DNA of 17,080 nt from BM509 sp036396915 (GTDB lineage: Bacteria; Desulfobacterota; Desulfuromonadia; Desulfuromonadales; Geopsychrobacteraceae). Below are positions 1-8,117 of the stretch, piece by piece. The stretch lies in NCBI GenBank assembly GCA_036396915.1, contig DASWJX010000112.1, positions 1 to 17,080 of the forward strand, in the 5' to 3' direction. The notes under the pieces were generated by a model. It was not told the origin of the DNA. It was given only the letters and a program-made list of their open reading frames with translations, and ran no database searches. Each line of letters opens with the position of its first letter. The stretch's first letter is position 1. Position numbers and translations under genes: made by a program.

Positions 1-1
1 T

Positions 2-400
2 GCCCAAAACGACCGGGCTGAAACGGCGGCAAAATACCCGTGGGGATCAGACCGCCAGCAGCGGATTCCCTACCGCACCGAGGTTGCGGTGCGGGTGGAC
101 CGGAAAGTCATCAGCGGCACCAGCGTCAATATCAGCCATGGCGGAATTTTCGTCAACAGCGACGAAGCGGGCAAGCTGAATCCGACCACCGAGATCCAGA
201 TCACCTTCACCCTTCCGGAAAGAAACAGTCTGGTCCGAGTTCCGGGACGGGTCGCCTGGATCAACAACGAGCGGCTGCCTTCCCGGCACCTGCCCAAAGG
301 CTTCGGCGTGCAGTTCGACGGGCTGGACCCGGAGATCCGGGAAACCCTGAAGAGTTACGTCGAGAGCCATCTGGCCTACGGCAGCCCGGTGCTTCACTGA
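2..400 (+). CDS. PilZ domain protein, 5'-truncated by the window edge
   Basis: The reading frame is open from base 2 to the TGA at 398-400, so the true start lies before the window. A GTG at 89 could be mistaken for the start. The codons before it encode RIPYRTEVAVRV, which contains the RxxxR c-di-GMP-binding motif of PilZ domains (about positions 62-76). The second motif, NISHGG (NxSxxG), follows, and the domain closes with GFGVQFDGL and a C-terminal helix. Both signature motifs are present, so c-di-GMP binding is plausible. PilZ domains are cytoplasmic readers of c-di-GMP that change motility, exopolysaccharide or partner-enzyme activity. No other domain is seen in the visible 132 codons. 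A methyltransferase gene follows after 52 nt, and a larger PilZ-like gene lies two genes on. Confidence 0.85.
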   Translation, partial: AQNDRAETAAKYPWGSDRQQRIPYRTEVAVRVDRKVISGTSVNISHGGIFVNSDEAGKLNPTTEIQITFTLPERNSLVRVPGRVAWINNERLPSRHLPKGFGVQFDGLDPEIRETLKSYVESHLAYGSPVLH

Positions 401-408
401 TTTTTCAT

Positions 409-431
409 CTTAAGTTTTTGCGAAAGCATCA
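409..431 (+). repeat. Intergenic repeat motif, copy 1
   Basis: A 23-nt stretch that starts CTTAAGTTTTTGCGA and ends AGCATCA. It matches the segment at 14964-14986 at 22 of 23 positions. A shorter relative lies on the other strand at 5825-5841. This copy sits between the PilZ stop codon and the methyltransferase start, about 21 nt before the ATG. It contains GCGAAAGC, which can form a very small hairpin. Its function is unknown. Confidence 0.6.
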
Positions 432-452
432 TCGCAGGAAAGGATAAGGTTC

Positions 453-1253
453 ATGGCGTACCTGATGGAGCACCCGGAGGAATTTGTCCGGCTTGAGCAA
501 AAAACCCGCGCGGAGCAGGTGACCAGACAGGCCGCATGGGCCGGGATAAAACCCGGCATGCACATTCTCGATGCCGGCTGCGGCAGCGGAACGACAACCT
601 CGCTGCTCAAGGAGGTTGTCGGCGACACGGGCCGCGCCACCGGCCTGGACATTTCGGCCTCACGCCTGAGCGAAGCCACCGCGGCCTACGGCAGGCCGGG
701 GGTTGATTTCGTCGAACACAACCTGCTGGAGCCTTTCGCAGCCCCACAGGCCTTTGACGCCGTCTGGATCCGATTTTTCCTGGAATACTTTCGCGACGAT
801 CCCCTGACCATTGTCCGCAACGCCATCCGCAGCCTCAAACCGGGCGGACTGCTGGTCCTTGCCGACCTGGACCATAACAGCCTGAACCACTACGGACTTT
901 CGCAACGGCTTGAGAACACCATCCGGGAGATCATCCGCTGCCTGCAGACCGGGCATAATTTCGACCCCTACGCCGGCCGCAAACTGTATGCGCATATGAC
1001 CGATCTCGGTTTTACCGATATTGCGGTGAACGTTGAAGCCCACCATCTGATCTACGGGGAGCTGAACCCGGTTGAGGCCGCCAACTGGCAGAGCAAGATC
1101 GAGGTGGCGGTCAAAAACTCCGGCGCCCGGTTTGAAGAGTACGACGGAGATCTTTCCGCCGCGATCGAGGAGTTCAAGACCTATTTCAACGACCGGCGCC
1201 GCTTTATTTACACGCCGCTCATCATTGTCCGTGGCGTGAAGCCCCTTCTTTAG
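453..1253 (+). CDS. Class I SAM-dependent methyltransferase
   Basis: A 266-residue protein with a Rossmann-type methyltransferase domain. Motif I is ILDAGCGSG (residues 38-46), which binds SAM. An acidic loop follows at GLDIS (D66), then a motif IV-like segment FDAVWIRFFLEYF (about 101-113) and the post-motif LKPGGLLVLAD (128-138). The C-terminal third (about 140-266) probably forms the substrate-recognition part and is not recognised. No signal peptide or membrane segment is seen, so it is cytoplasmic. The substrate cannot be told from sequence; it could be a small molecule, a lipid or a quinone-like compound. The ATG at 453 follows a purine-rich stretch (AGGAAAGGATAAGG). It sits between two PilZ-type genes on the same strand, with short gaps that suggest co-transcription. 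Confidence 0.85.
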   Translation: MAYLMEHPEEFVRLEQKTRAEQVTRQAAWAGIKPGMHILDAGCGSGTTTSLLKEVVGDTGRATGLDISASRLSEATAAYGRPGVDFVEHNLLEPFAAPQAFDAVWIRFFLEYFRDDPLTIVRNAIRSLKPGGLLVLADLDHNSLNHYGLSQRLENTIREIIRCLQTGHNFDPYAGRKLYAHMTDLGFTDIAVNVEAHHLIYGELNPVEAANWQSKIEVAVKNSGARFEEYDGDLSAAIEEFKTYFNDRRRFIYTPLIIVRGVKPLL

Positions 1254-1260
1254 AATTTTC

Positions 1261-1280
1261 GGTCCGGTGAGCGCCGGGCC
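1261..1280 (+). other. Intergenic stem-loop
   Basis: GGTCCGG (1261-1267) pairs with CCGGGCC (1274-1280), with one T-G wobble and a 6-nt loop. It lies 7 nt after the methyltransferase stop and before the next start codon. No T-run follows, so it is more likely an mRNA-stabilising or attenuating hairpin than a full terminator. Confidence 0.3.
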
Positions 1281-1300
1281 TGCATTTCATCAGGTTGTCT

Positions 1301-3328
1301 ATGTCTTTTACAGTTGTTGCCGACCAGCACCCGGGGCAGAAAAGCGCCAAGAGTGTTTTGAAGAGGCGCCTGGCCGACCGGGTGAATCAACTGAACTTTC
1401 TCGGGGATGCCGTCACGGTTCAGTTTTCTCATCCCAGATACGGACACACGATCAGCGTCACGGCCGATCCCCTGCCGTGCGCCGGCGAGACCCTGGAACT
1501 GCGCTGGCGCGACGGGCTTCCGGAAAACATCTCCCAGTATGTGCTCTCCGACATTATCCTGCCGGGCTCCCGCGCCTTTGTTTTGCGGGTTGAAAACGTC
1601 GCGCTCTCTGCGGGGGGCATGTCCGGTCCGTTACCGAAGCAGGGGATGTCGCTTCCGGAACGAAAGTGCGCCCGACTGAAATCCCTTGCAGGCATCAAGG
1701 CGACCCTCACCCAGCACAGCATCCGTTTTGAAGGTTTTCTGACCGATTTTTCCGCGCATTCCATCGGCGTGCGGGTCACAGTCGACAAACCGAACAGCCG
1801 CTATTGGATCACGCCGGAGCAGCCGGTCCACCTGACCCTCGAAGGCGAGCAAGGGGTTATCTTGTCCGGCGACATGACGGTGATCCGCACCGAAACGGAC
1901 CGGGAAAACCAGGCCTACATCCTGGCCCAGGCGGACCTCACTCCATCCGCTGGCACCACCAGACACTATCGTTCCCAGCGGATGTGTCTGCTTCCGGAAC
2001 CGAGTCTGGCGTTGCGCCATCCCCTCACCGGACGCCGCAGCGAACTCAATGTGGTCGACCTGTCCGGACTCGGCGTATGCGTCGAGGTCTCCCCGGAGCA
2101 GACCATGTTATTACCCGGGATGATTCTGCCGGAGATGCGCATCAAGATGGGCAGCGGCTTTGCCGTCCCCTGTCGCGGCCAGGTGGTGTACCGCACAGAG
2201 CCGGACCGGGAAGACAAGGGGGCCCGCTGCGGAATCGCCCTGCTGGATATCGACATCCAGGACCACCTGCGGCTGCTCTCCCTGCTGCAGAGGGCACGGA
2301 ACCGCAATGCGCACCTGAGTACCGAAGTCGATATTGAGACCCTGTGGGAATTTTTCTTCGAGACCGGTTTTATCTACCCCTCCAAATATCGGCAACTGGC
2401 CGAACGCAAGGAGGGGTTCCTGGAGACCTTCCGCAGAACCTATCTGGAGCAGACGCCGATCGCACGGCATTTCACCTTCCAGGCCGAAGGGCAGATCATG
2501 GCCCATCTGTCGGCGGTCCGTCTCTATGAGAAAACCTGGTTCCAGCAGCACCACGCCGCCAGACGTGTCGGCAAGCATGCCATCGGCTTTGAAGTGATCC
2601 AGCAGCTGGCCGAATATTTCTACAACGCTTTTTCCCTGAGCAACAACGAGATCAGCTATGTCGCCGGCTTTTATCGGCCGGAGAACCGGTTTCCGGCGAA
2701 ATATTTCCGGGAGATTGTCCGCCAGCTGGCGGACAAGAAAGCGGCGAGCCTCGATCTTTTTGCCTACTTCGCGGCCATCCCCGAATTTTCCGACCATTGG
2801 AGCTGGGCCGAGATCCCGCCGGCCTGGCAGATGGCGCGCACCACCCGGGGCGACCTGGTGGAGTTCAACGGCTTTTACGAACAGAGCTCCGGGGGGTGCA
2901 TGGTCGATGCCCTGGACCTGCGACCGGACCAGCTCGGCCGCACCGTTATCGAGGAGGAATACCGCAAACTGGGGATGGTCCGCCGGCGCCACCTTTATTC
3001 CATCAAGCGCGATCAGGAACTGATGGCGATCATCGACCTGCACGAAGCCGACACCGGTCTGTCCCTGTCGCGCATGGACCGGGTGGTGATGTGCTACGTG
3101 CTGCGCGATGAACTGCCTCCGACCCTGCTGGCCGTCCTGGCGAAAAGCCTGGCCGGAAAGTTGAACCTGGACCAGCCGCCGATGATGATCTACCCGCGGG
3201 ACTATACGGCCCGGCACGGGATCGAGTACGACAAAAACTACGAAATGATGATCCTGAACATGTTTTACGCGGAAGGCTATATGCACTTCCTGGACAGATT
3301 CGTTGCCACGCACGGCTCGGTACGGTGA
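1301..3328 (+). CDS. Large PilZ-like protein with acyltransferase-like C-terminal half
   Basis: A 675-residue soluble protein of unassigned function. Residues 1-110 are an N-terminal region I do not recognise. Two PilZ-like beta-barrel segments follow. The first (about 118-215) has a degenerate DFSAHSIG motif. The second (about 222-335) has a good DLSGLG motif (DxSxxG) and the closing CGIALLDI, but only RxxR spacings (RHYR, RSQR) where RxxxR is expected, so c-di-GMP binding is uncertain. The remaining half (about 345-675) has GNAT-like features: a beta-rich stretch at FTFQAEGQIMAHLSAVRLYEKTW, the dipeptide HH at 418-419, and a second similar segment ending FYAEGYMHFLDRF. This resembles acyltransferase folds such as N-acyl amino acid synthases, but that is only an inference. 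ATG 1301 was chosen; a TTG lies 6 nt upstream, and AGG at 1292 is a weak ribosome site. Confidence 0.75.
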   Translation: MSFTVVADQHPGQKSAKSVLKRRLADRVNQLNFLGDAVTVQFSHPRYGHTISVTADPLPCAGETLELRWRDGLPENISQYVLSDIILPGSRAFVLRVENVALSAGGMSGPLPKQGMSLPERKCARLKSLAGIKATLTQHSIRFEGFLTDFSAHSIGVRVTVDKPNSRYWITPEQPVHLTLEGEQGVILSGDMTVIRTETDRENQAYILAQADLTPSAGTTRHYRSQRMCLLPEPSLALRHPLTGRRSELNVVDLSGLGVCVEVSPEQTMLLPGMILPEMRIKMGSGFAVPCRGQVVYRTEPDREDKGARCGIALLDIDIQDHLRLLSLLQRARNRNAHLSTEVDIETLWEFFFETGFIYPSKYRQLAERKEGFLETFRRTYLEQTPIARHFTFQAEGQIMAHLSAVRLYEKTWFQQHHAARRVGKHAIGFEVIQQLAEYFYNAFSLSNNEISYVAGFYRPENRFPAKYFREIVRQLADKKAASLDLFAYFAAIPEFSDHWSWAEIPPAWQMARTTRGDLVEFNGFYEQSSGGCMVDALDLRPDQLGRTVIEEEYRKLGMVRRRHLYSIKRDQELMAIIDLHEADTGLSLSRMDRVVMCYVLRDELPPTLLAVLAKSLAGKLNLDQPPMMIYPRDYTARHGIEYDKNYEMMILNMFYAEGYMHFLDRFVATHGSVR

Positions 3329-3358
3329 ATGGACCGGTTTCCGGCCGTTGCCGCGCTG

Positions 3359-3380
3359 TGCCCCGAATGTTTGCGGGGCA
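3359..3380 (+). other. Stem-loop before the FadL-type gene
   Basis: TGCCCCG (3359-3365) and CGGGGCA (3374-3380) form a perfect 7-bp stem with an 8-nt loop in the 75-nt gap before the outer-membrane protein gene. An A-rich stretch follows, not a T-run. It could be an mRNA-processing or attenuating hairpin; it is not a convincing terminator. Confidence 0.35.
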
Positions 3381-3406
3381 GAAAAACCTGATTCGAGGAG
3401 AGGATG

Positions 3407-4681
3407 ATGAAAAAATTCTGCCTGACGCTGCTGATGGTTCTCTGGGCCGCGGGAAACCTGCAGGCCTCCGGGTTCGGAGTCTTTACCCAGGGCGCAAAAG
3501 GTCTGGCCCAGAGCAATGCCGTCACCGCGCATGCCAGCGGGCCGTCAAGTCTCTATTTCAACCCGGCCCTGCTGCCCCGCATAACGGGCACCCGGGTCGA
3601 AGTCGGCGCCACCCTGATCGATGCCGACCGGGAATTCAACAGCGCCGCGAGCGGGCTGACCGAAGGCGGCGCTGATTCGCTCAAGTCACCCGGCACCTTT
3701 TATGCCACCAGGCAGTTCAGCGATCGCTTGAGCGCCGGCCTGGGGGTGTATTTCCCGTTCGGCCTGGCGACGGAATGGGAGCGCGGCTGGGAGGGGCGCT
3801 ATATCGCCACCAGATCGGAGATTGCCACCGTCAATATCAACCCGGCGCTCGCCTATCGCGTCAACGACCAGCTCTGCGTGGCCGCGGGCCTCGACGCCCT
3901 CTACCTGGACGCTGAACTGGAACGCCAGGTCAACAGCACCCTGCTCGGCTTCATGCTCAACCCTCCCGACGGGCTGGGCACGCTGCCGGATGCAAAACAG
4001 AAGTTCAGCGGCAACGGCTGGGGTTTCGGCTACAATCTGGGCGTGCTGCTCAAACTCGGGGAACATCTGGATTTCGGCGCAAGCTACCGCAGCCGGATCG
4101 ATGTCACTGCCGACGGCGACCTGGAATTCACGGTTCCGCCCGGGGCGGCGGTGTTGCAGCCGCTGCTGACCGACACCGGCGGGGACTCCGATATCCGCCT
4201 GCCGCGGCAAGCCGCCTTCGGCCTGGCCTGGAACATTGCGCCCCCGCTGACCGTCGAGATCGGTGCCCGCTGGGAGGACTGGAGTTCAACCAACCAGGTG
4301 CTCATCAACCTCGATCAGGCCGTGCTTGGCCAGACGGTTGACGTCACTCCCCGCGACTGGAACGACACCTGGGCATTCAATATCGGCGGAGCATACCGGC
4401 TCAATGAAACCGTGACCCTGCTGGCCGGCTACCTGTACAGCGACAACCCGGTTCCGGATCACACCTTTGACCCTTCGCTTCCGGACGCCGATGCCCATCT
4501 CTTCACCATCGGCACCGGCCTGAGCTTCGGGAACTGGACGGTCGATCTGGCGTACGGATTCGAGCACCACGAAGATCGCGACAAAAACAACCCGATCGGT
4601 TCGACAACGGGCTCCACGGCCAACGGAACCTACTCCGCAAACATTCAGCTGGCCGCCGCCAGTATCGGCTATCGCTTTTAG
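3407..4681 (+). CDS. FadL/OmpP1/TodX-family outer-membrane transport protein
   Basis: A 424-residue beta-barrel protein predicted to move long-chain fatty acids or other hydrophobic compounds across the outer membrane. It starts MKKFCLTLLMVLWAAGNLQA, a signal peptide cleaved after LQA. The mature N-terminus SGFGVFTQGAKGLAQSNA is followed by SLYFNPALLP; the SGFG start, the G-x-A-x-A repeats and the NPA motif are typical of the FadL family. Alternating amphipathic strands run through the rest, and the protein ends in an aromatic residue (GYRF), as barrel proteins do. Two ATGs lie in tandem (3404, 3407); the GAGGAGAGG ribosome site is better spaced for the second. It lies 75 nt after the PilZ-like gene on the same strand, so it may share that transcript. 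The substrate is not readable from sequence. Confidence 0.88.
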   Translation: MKKFCLTLLMVLWAAGNLQASGFGVFTQGAKGLAQSNAVTAHASGPSSLYFNPALLPRITGTRVEVGATLIDADREFNSAASGLTEGGADSLKSPGTFYATRQFSDRLSAGLGVYFPFGLATEWERGWEGRYIATRSEIATVNINPALAYRVNDQLCVAAGLDALYLDAELERQVNSTLLGFMLNPPDGLGTLPDAKQKFSGNGWGFGYNLGVLLKLGEHLDFGASYRSRIDVTADGDLEFTVPPGAAVLQPLLTDTGGDSDIRLPRQAAFGLAWNIAPPLTVEIGARWEDWSSTNQVLINLDQAVLGQTVDVTPRDWNDTWAFNIGGAYRLNETVTLLAGYLYSDNPVPDHTFDPSLPDADAHLFTIGTGLSFGNWTVDLAYGFEHHEDRDKNNPIGSTTGSTANGTYSANIQLAAASIGYRF

Positions 4682-4734
4682 CGCACAGCGGCTGGCGAAG
4701 CAAGGGGTACGCACCGCAGTCCGCACGCCCCGCA

Positions 4735-4765
4735 CTGTCACCCGCCGGCGATTTTGTTATATAAT
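4735..4765 (+). promoter_or_regulatory. Sigma-70-type promoter for the 82-residue protein gene
   Basis: A perfect TATAAT lies at 4760-4765. A weak -35 match, CTGTCA at 4735-4740 (4 of 6 to TTGACA), sits 19 nt upstream. Transcription would start near 4772 and give a leader of about 90 nt before the ATG at 4863. The -10 is clear; the -35 is poor and the spacing long, so an activator may be needed. Confidence 0.55.
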
Positions 4766-4798
4766 GGAACAGAGACACGAGGGAGAAGGGCAGTTGTG

Positions 4799-4834
4799 CA
4801 AACCCGGTTGCCGCTCTTGCTCCTGGCGGGTTTG
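4799..4834 (+). promoter_or_regulatory. Leader inverted repeat (possible 5' UTR structure)
   Basis: CAAACCCG (4799-4806) is the exact complement of CGGGTTTG (4827-4834), with 20 nt between. It lies inside the leader, 28 nt before the start codon and 19 nt before the ribosome site AAGGAG (4850-4855). A related arm, TGTGCAAACC, occurs in the inverted repeat at the right end of the window. The class of element is unknown. Confidence 0.4.
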
Positions 4835-4862
4835 ACTCTTTGCTCGCGAAAAGGAGAACGGT

Positions 4863-5111
4863 ATGAACAAAACCGAATATCAAGGCATGTGTCAGCTGTT
4901 CGGTGACGGTGAATTGATCTGGCTGGAAAACCTCAACAGCCATTCAAAGGGGCGTGTCACCGGCTGCCAGGAAAACATGGTCGAAGTCGATGTCAACGGG
5001 CATCGGGAAAAGTGGCATCTGGACATCTGTTCCGAACTGACCCACGGCTACAAAGTCAAATACGACGAGATCCTGAAGCATCCGCATGAGTACGACACCC
5101 ATCTCGACTAG
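4863..5111 (+). CDS. Small conserved-looking protein of unknown function (82 aa)
   Basis: An acidic, His-rich soluble protein of 82 residues with no signal peptide or membrane segment. I do not recognise the family. The central part (about residues 17-57), with alternating short strands such as GELIWLENL, GRVTGC, MVEVDVNG and REKWHLDIC, looks like a small beta-barrel (SH3- or Tudor-like). The C-terminus (about 58-82) is charged and contains HGYKVKYDEIL and HPHEYDTHLD. Three cysteines (10, 35, 56) do not form a metal motif. It is well supported as a gene: perfect TATAAT upstream, ribosome site AAGGAG seven bases before the ATG, and a textbook terminator right after the stop. It is therefore a monocistronic unit. 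It may bind nucleic acid or another protein, but this is a guess from the fold pattern. Confidence 0.8.
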   Translation: MNKTEYQGMCQLFGDGELIWLENLNSHSKGRVTGCQENMVEVDVNGHREKWHLDICSELTHGYKVKYDEILKHPHEYDTHLD

Positions 5112-5129
5112 CCAAGACGCAAACAGCGG

Positions 5130-5165
5130 CAGGCTCTTCCCGCGCGGGAAGAGCCTGTTCTTTTT
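5130..5165 (+). terminator. Strong rho-independent terminator
   Basis: A perfect 26-nt self-complementary core (5131-5156; left half AGGCTCTTCCCGC) is extended by one more pair, C5130-G5157. It is followed at once by TTCTTTTT (5158-5165). It ends transcription of the 82-residue protein gene on the + strand. On the - strand no T-run follows, so it works in one direction only. Confidence 0.92.
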
Positions 5166-5203
5166 GCGGAGAGGTACGGTTGTATCGATCGGCAACCGGA
5201 AAC

Positions 5204-5220
5204 CGCGGCCGATGGCCGCG
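5204..5220 (-). terminator. Possible weak terminator after the MscS-like gene
   Basis: CGCGGCC (5204-5210) and GGCCGCG (5214-5220) form a 7-bp stem with a 3-nt loop, 10 nt past the stop codon of the - strand gene. Only TTT follows on the - strand, so termination would be inefficient or Rho-assisted. Confidence 0.35.
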
Positions 5221-5230
5221 AAGCGATTGC

Positions 5231-5716
5231 TCAGGGCGTCTTGCGGATGATGCTTGTCACAAAATTTCCGTTGGGAACCAGCACCAGCTCCGTCTCGGTC
5301 CGCAGCGTCACATAGCGCAAGTTGATATCGACCACCGTGCCCTTGATCCCGCCCAGCTCGATCAGGTCTTCCAGGTCGAACGGCGCATAAACCACGATCA
5401 TCAAACCGGCCACCAGATTCGCAATGGCATCTTTCAGCGCCAGACCGAGGGCGAAACCGGTCAAACCCAAACCCGCCACCAGCGCCATAATATTGACCCC
5501 CAGCGTCCCCAGCGCGGAAATCGCCCCGACACCGATAATCACACTGCTGATGCTGCCGGCGATAAGCCGGTAGACACGGTTGCGCTGCAGCGGTTTATTG
5601 CTTCCGAACCGCCGAACGGCAAGGGAAAGCAACCAGCCCAACAGCGCAAAAATACAAAGAACCGATACGGCGAGCAGTATCTTTTCCGAGTAGGTCATGA
5701 ACAGCGTACGGTCCAT
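5231..5716 (-). CDS. Short MscS-family mechanosensitive channel
   Basis: A 161-residue inner-membrane protein. Predicted membrane helices lie at about 10-33, 48-72 and 75-110. The third is the Gly/Ala-rich MscS pore helix (ALVAGLGLTGFALGLALKDA, then NLVAG). The beta domain follows: APFDLEDLIELGGIKGTVVDI, then LVPNG (147-151) and a short end at IIRKTP. The family role is a tension-gated pore that releases solutes under osmotic downshock. E. coli MscS has 286 residues; this protein stops right after the beta domain and lacks the C-terminal alpha/beta cage and the portal-forming part. The TGA at 5231 is followed by only about 65 nt before the opposing terminator, so no frameshifted remainder is hidden there. 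The ATG at 5716 follows GGGGGAG. Its upstream region holds a copy of the intergenic motif (5825-5841). Confidence 0.87.
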   Translation of the reverse strand: MDRTLFMTYSEKILLAVSVLCIFALLGWLLSLAVRRFGSNKPLQRNRVYRLIAGSISSVIIGVGAISALGTLGVNIMALVAGLGLTGFALGLALKDAIANLVAGLMIVVYAPFDLEDLIELGGIKGTVVDINLRYVTLRTETELVLVPNGNFVTSIIRKTP

Positions 5717-5824
5717 ATCTCCCCCGCTTTAAGTAGAGCGCTTGCGGCGCACCGGGCAACAAACCCGACAGAAGCAAAAATTTCCGCGCGGGCCGCCACG
5801 CAGCGACCGGTCGCGACTCAATTC

Positions 5825-5841
5825 ATGATGCTTTCGAAAAA
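5825..5841 (-). repeat. Intergenic repeat motif, degenerate copy
   Basis: Read on the - strand this is TTTTTCGAAAGCATCAT. It matches TTTTTGCGAAAGCATCAT at 415-432 except for one missing G. It lies between the DgkA-PAP2 stop and the MscS-like start, about 110 nt before the latter. Between it and that start, AAGCAAAAATTTCCGC (5772-5787) is the reverse complement of a stretch close to 14939-14953. Confidence 0.4.
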
Positions 5842-5862
5842 TCTCATGAGATGGCGTCGCCA

Positions 5863-6561
5863 TCAATTCAGCAATAGAAACAGCAGCAGGGTCACCCCGC
5901 TTCCCAGCAGTGCCCCCAGCACCACTTCACGGAAGCTGTGAATGCCGAGCAGCAGGCGACTGTGGCTGACCATCATGGCCAGGCCCAGAACCAGCAGACT
6001 CGTCACCGCGTTGGCTCCGGAAAGAATCACCGAAATGGCCACGGAAAAAGCCACCGCCGCGTGTCCGCTCGGCATGCCGCCCTGCAATGCCGTCCCCTTG
6101 CCGAAGCGGGCCTTGAGCAGACAGACCAGAAGAATCACCACCAGCAGGGCGCCGGCAGGCAGACTATACGCCAGCGGCTGTTCCAGGGGCGCAATGCTGC
6201 CGAAAAAGGCGATGACATTGTCCGTCAGGATCAGGCAGCCGAGAAAAACGGCGCCGACGCCGGTCACCAGAACGGCCCCGGCGGCGACGTCCTTGGCCCG
6301 CATGGCCAGGACATGGTACTCATCGGTCACCAGGTCGACCAGCGTCTCGATGGCGGTATTGATCAGTTCGGCAAAAATCACCAGCAGCGCGGCCAGGACC
6401 AGCACTAAGAATTCCAGGGTGGAGACCCTGAAAAAGAGCGCGCCGCAGAGCACCAGCAAGGCCGCCAGAAAATGGTAGCGCAAGTGCCGCTGACTCTTGA
6501 GGGCCCAGAGAATGCCTTCGACCGCACAGTTGACACTCTCAAACCAGTTGGCAGGTTTCAT
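5863..6561 (-). CDS. DgkA-type lipid kinase fused to a PAP2 phosphatase domain
   Basis: A 232-residue integral membrane protein with two opposing activities predicted in one chain. Residues 1-115 are a diacylglycerol/undecaprenol kinase domain with the family signature at FAELINTAIETLVDLV (63-78; E65, N68, E72) and HVLAMRAKDVAAGAVL after it. Residues about 125-232 are a PAP2 phosphatase domain. Its PSGH motif is at 164-167 and its third motif is SRLLLGIH (201-208), with E212 where many PAP2 enzymes have Asp. The first motif is represented by K150 but lacks the usual Arg-Pro. Likely substrates are undecaprenol/undecaprenyl phosphate or diacylglycerol/phosphatidate. The start was moved to ATG 6561 because AAAGGAC precedes it and the kinase domain begins there; the longer open frame upstream is Arg-rich and not protein-like. 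The 137 nt upstream hold no clear promoter. Confidence 0.87.
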   Translation of the reverse strand: MKPANWFESVNCAVEGILWALKSQRHLRYHFLAALLVLCGALFFRVSTLEFLVLVLAALLVIFAELINTAIETLVDLVTDEYHVLAMRAKDVAAGAVLVTGVGAVFLGCLILTDNVIAFFGSIAPLEQPLAYSLPAGALLVVILLVCLLKARFGKGTALQGGMPSGHAAVAFSVAISVILSGANAVTSLLVLGLAMMVSHSRLLLGIHSFREVVLGALLGSGVTLLLFLLLN

Positions 6562-6698
6562 GGCCGTCCTTTGCACTCGGCAGCTAACGGGGCTTGCGGT
6601 TATCTGTAATTCTAACAGGTTGGTGCGCGGCGCCCGACTCCTGCTCCTGCCTGCTCCACCCGCCACGGACCGCGAACCAGGCCGGTTGTCGATAACAG

Positions 6699-8072
<1,374 letters not shown>

Positions 8073-8117
8073 GCTCTGAAACTCCTTGTCGTTTCGCGGT
8101 TTACGACCGTCAGTGGA

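Noticed and set aside
409..450. A sigma-28 (flagellar) promoter at the repeat motif
   Set aside because: TTAAGTTT is close to the -35 TAAAGTTT, but nothing like GCCGATAA lies 11 nt downstream in either good copy.
2111..3532. A 473-residue open frame on the - strand
   Set aside because: It is antisense to the PilZ-like/acyltransferase-like gene, with low-complexity His/Gln-rich composition and no domain.
4772..4862. A c-di-GMP (GEMM-I) riboswitch in the leader of the 82-residue protein gene
   Set aside because: GCAAACC and GGTTGCC look like GEMM end motifs, but the conserved middle (GACGCAAAGCC and a GAAA tetraloop) is absent and the two motifs are only a few bases apart.
5180..5941. A 253-residue open frame on the + strand
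   Set aside because: It overlaps the MscS-like gene antisense, begins just past a strong terminator and shows only His/Gln/Arg-rich sequence.
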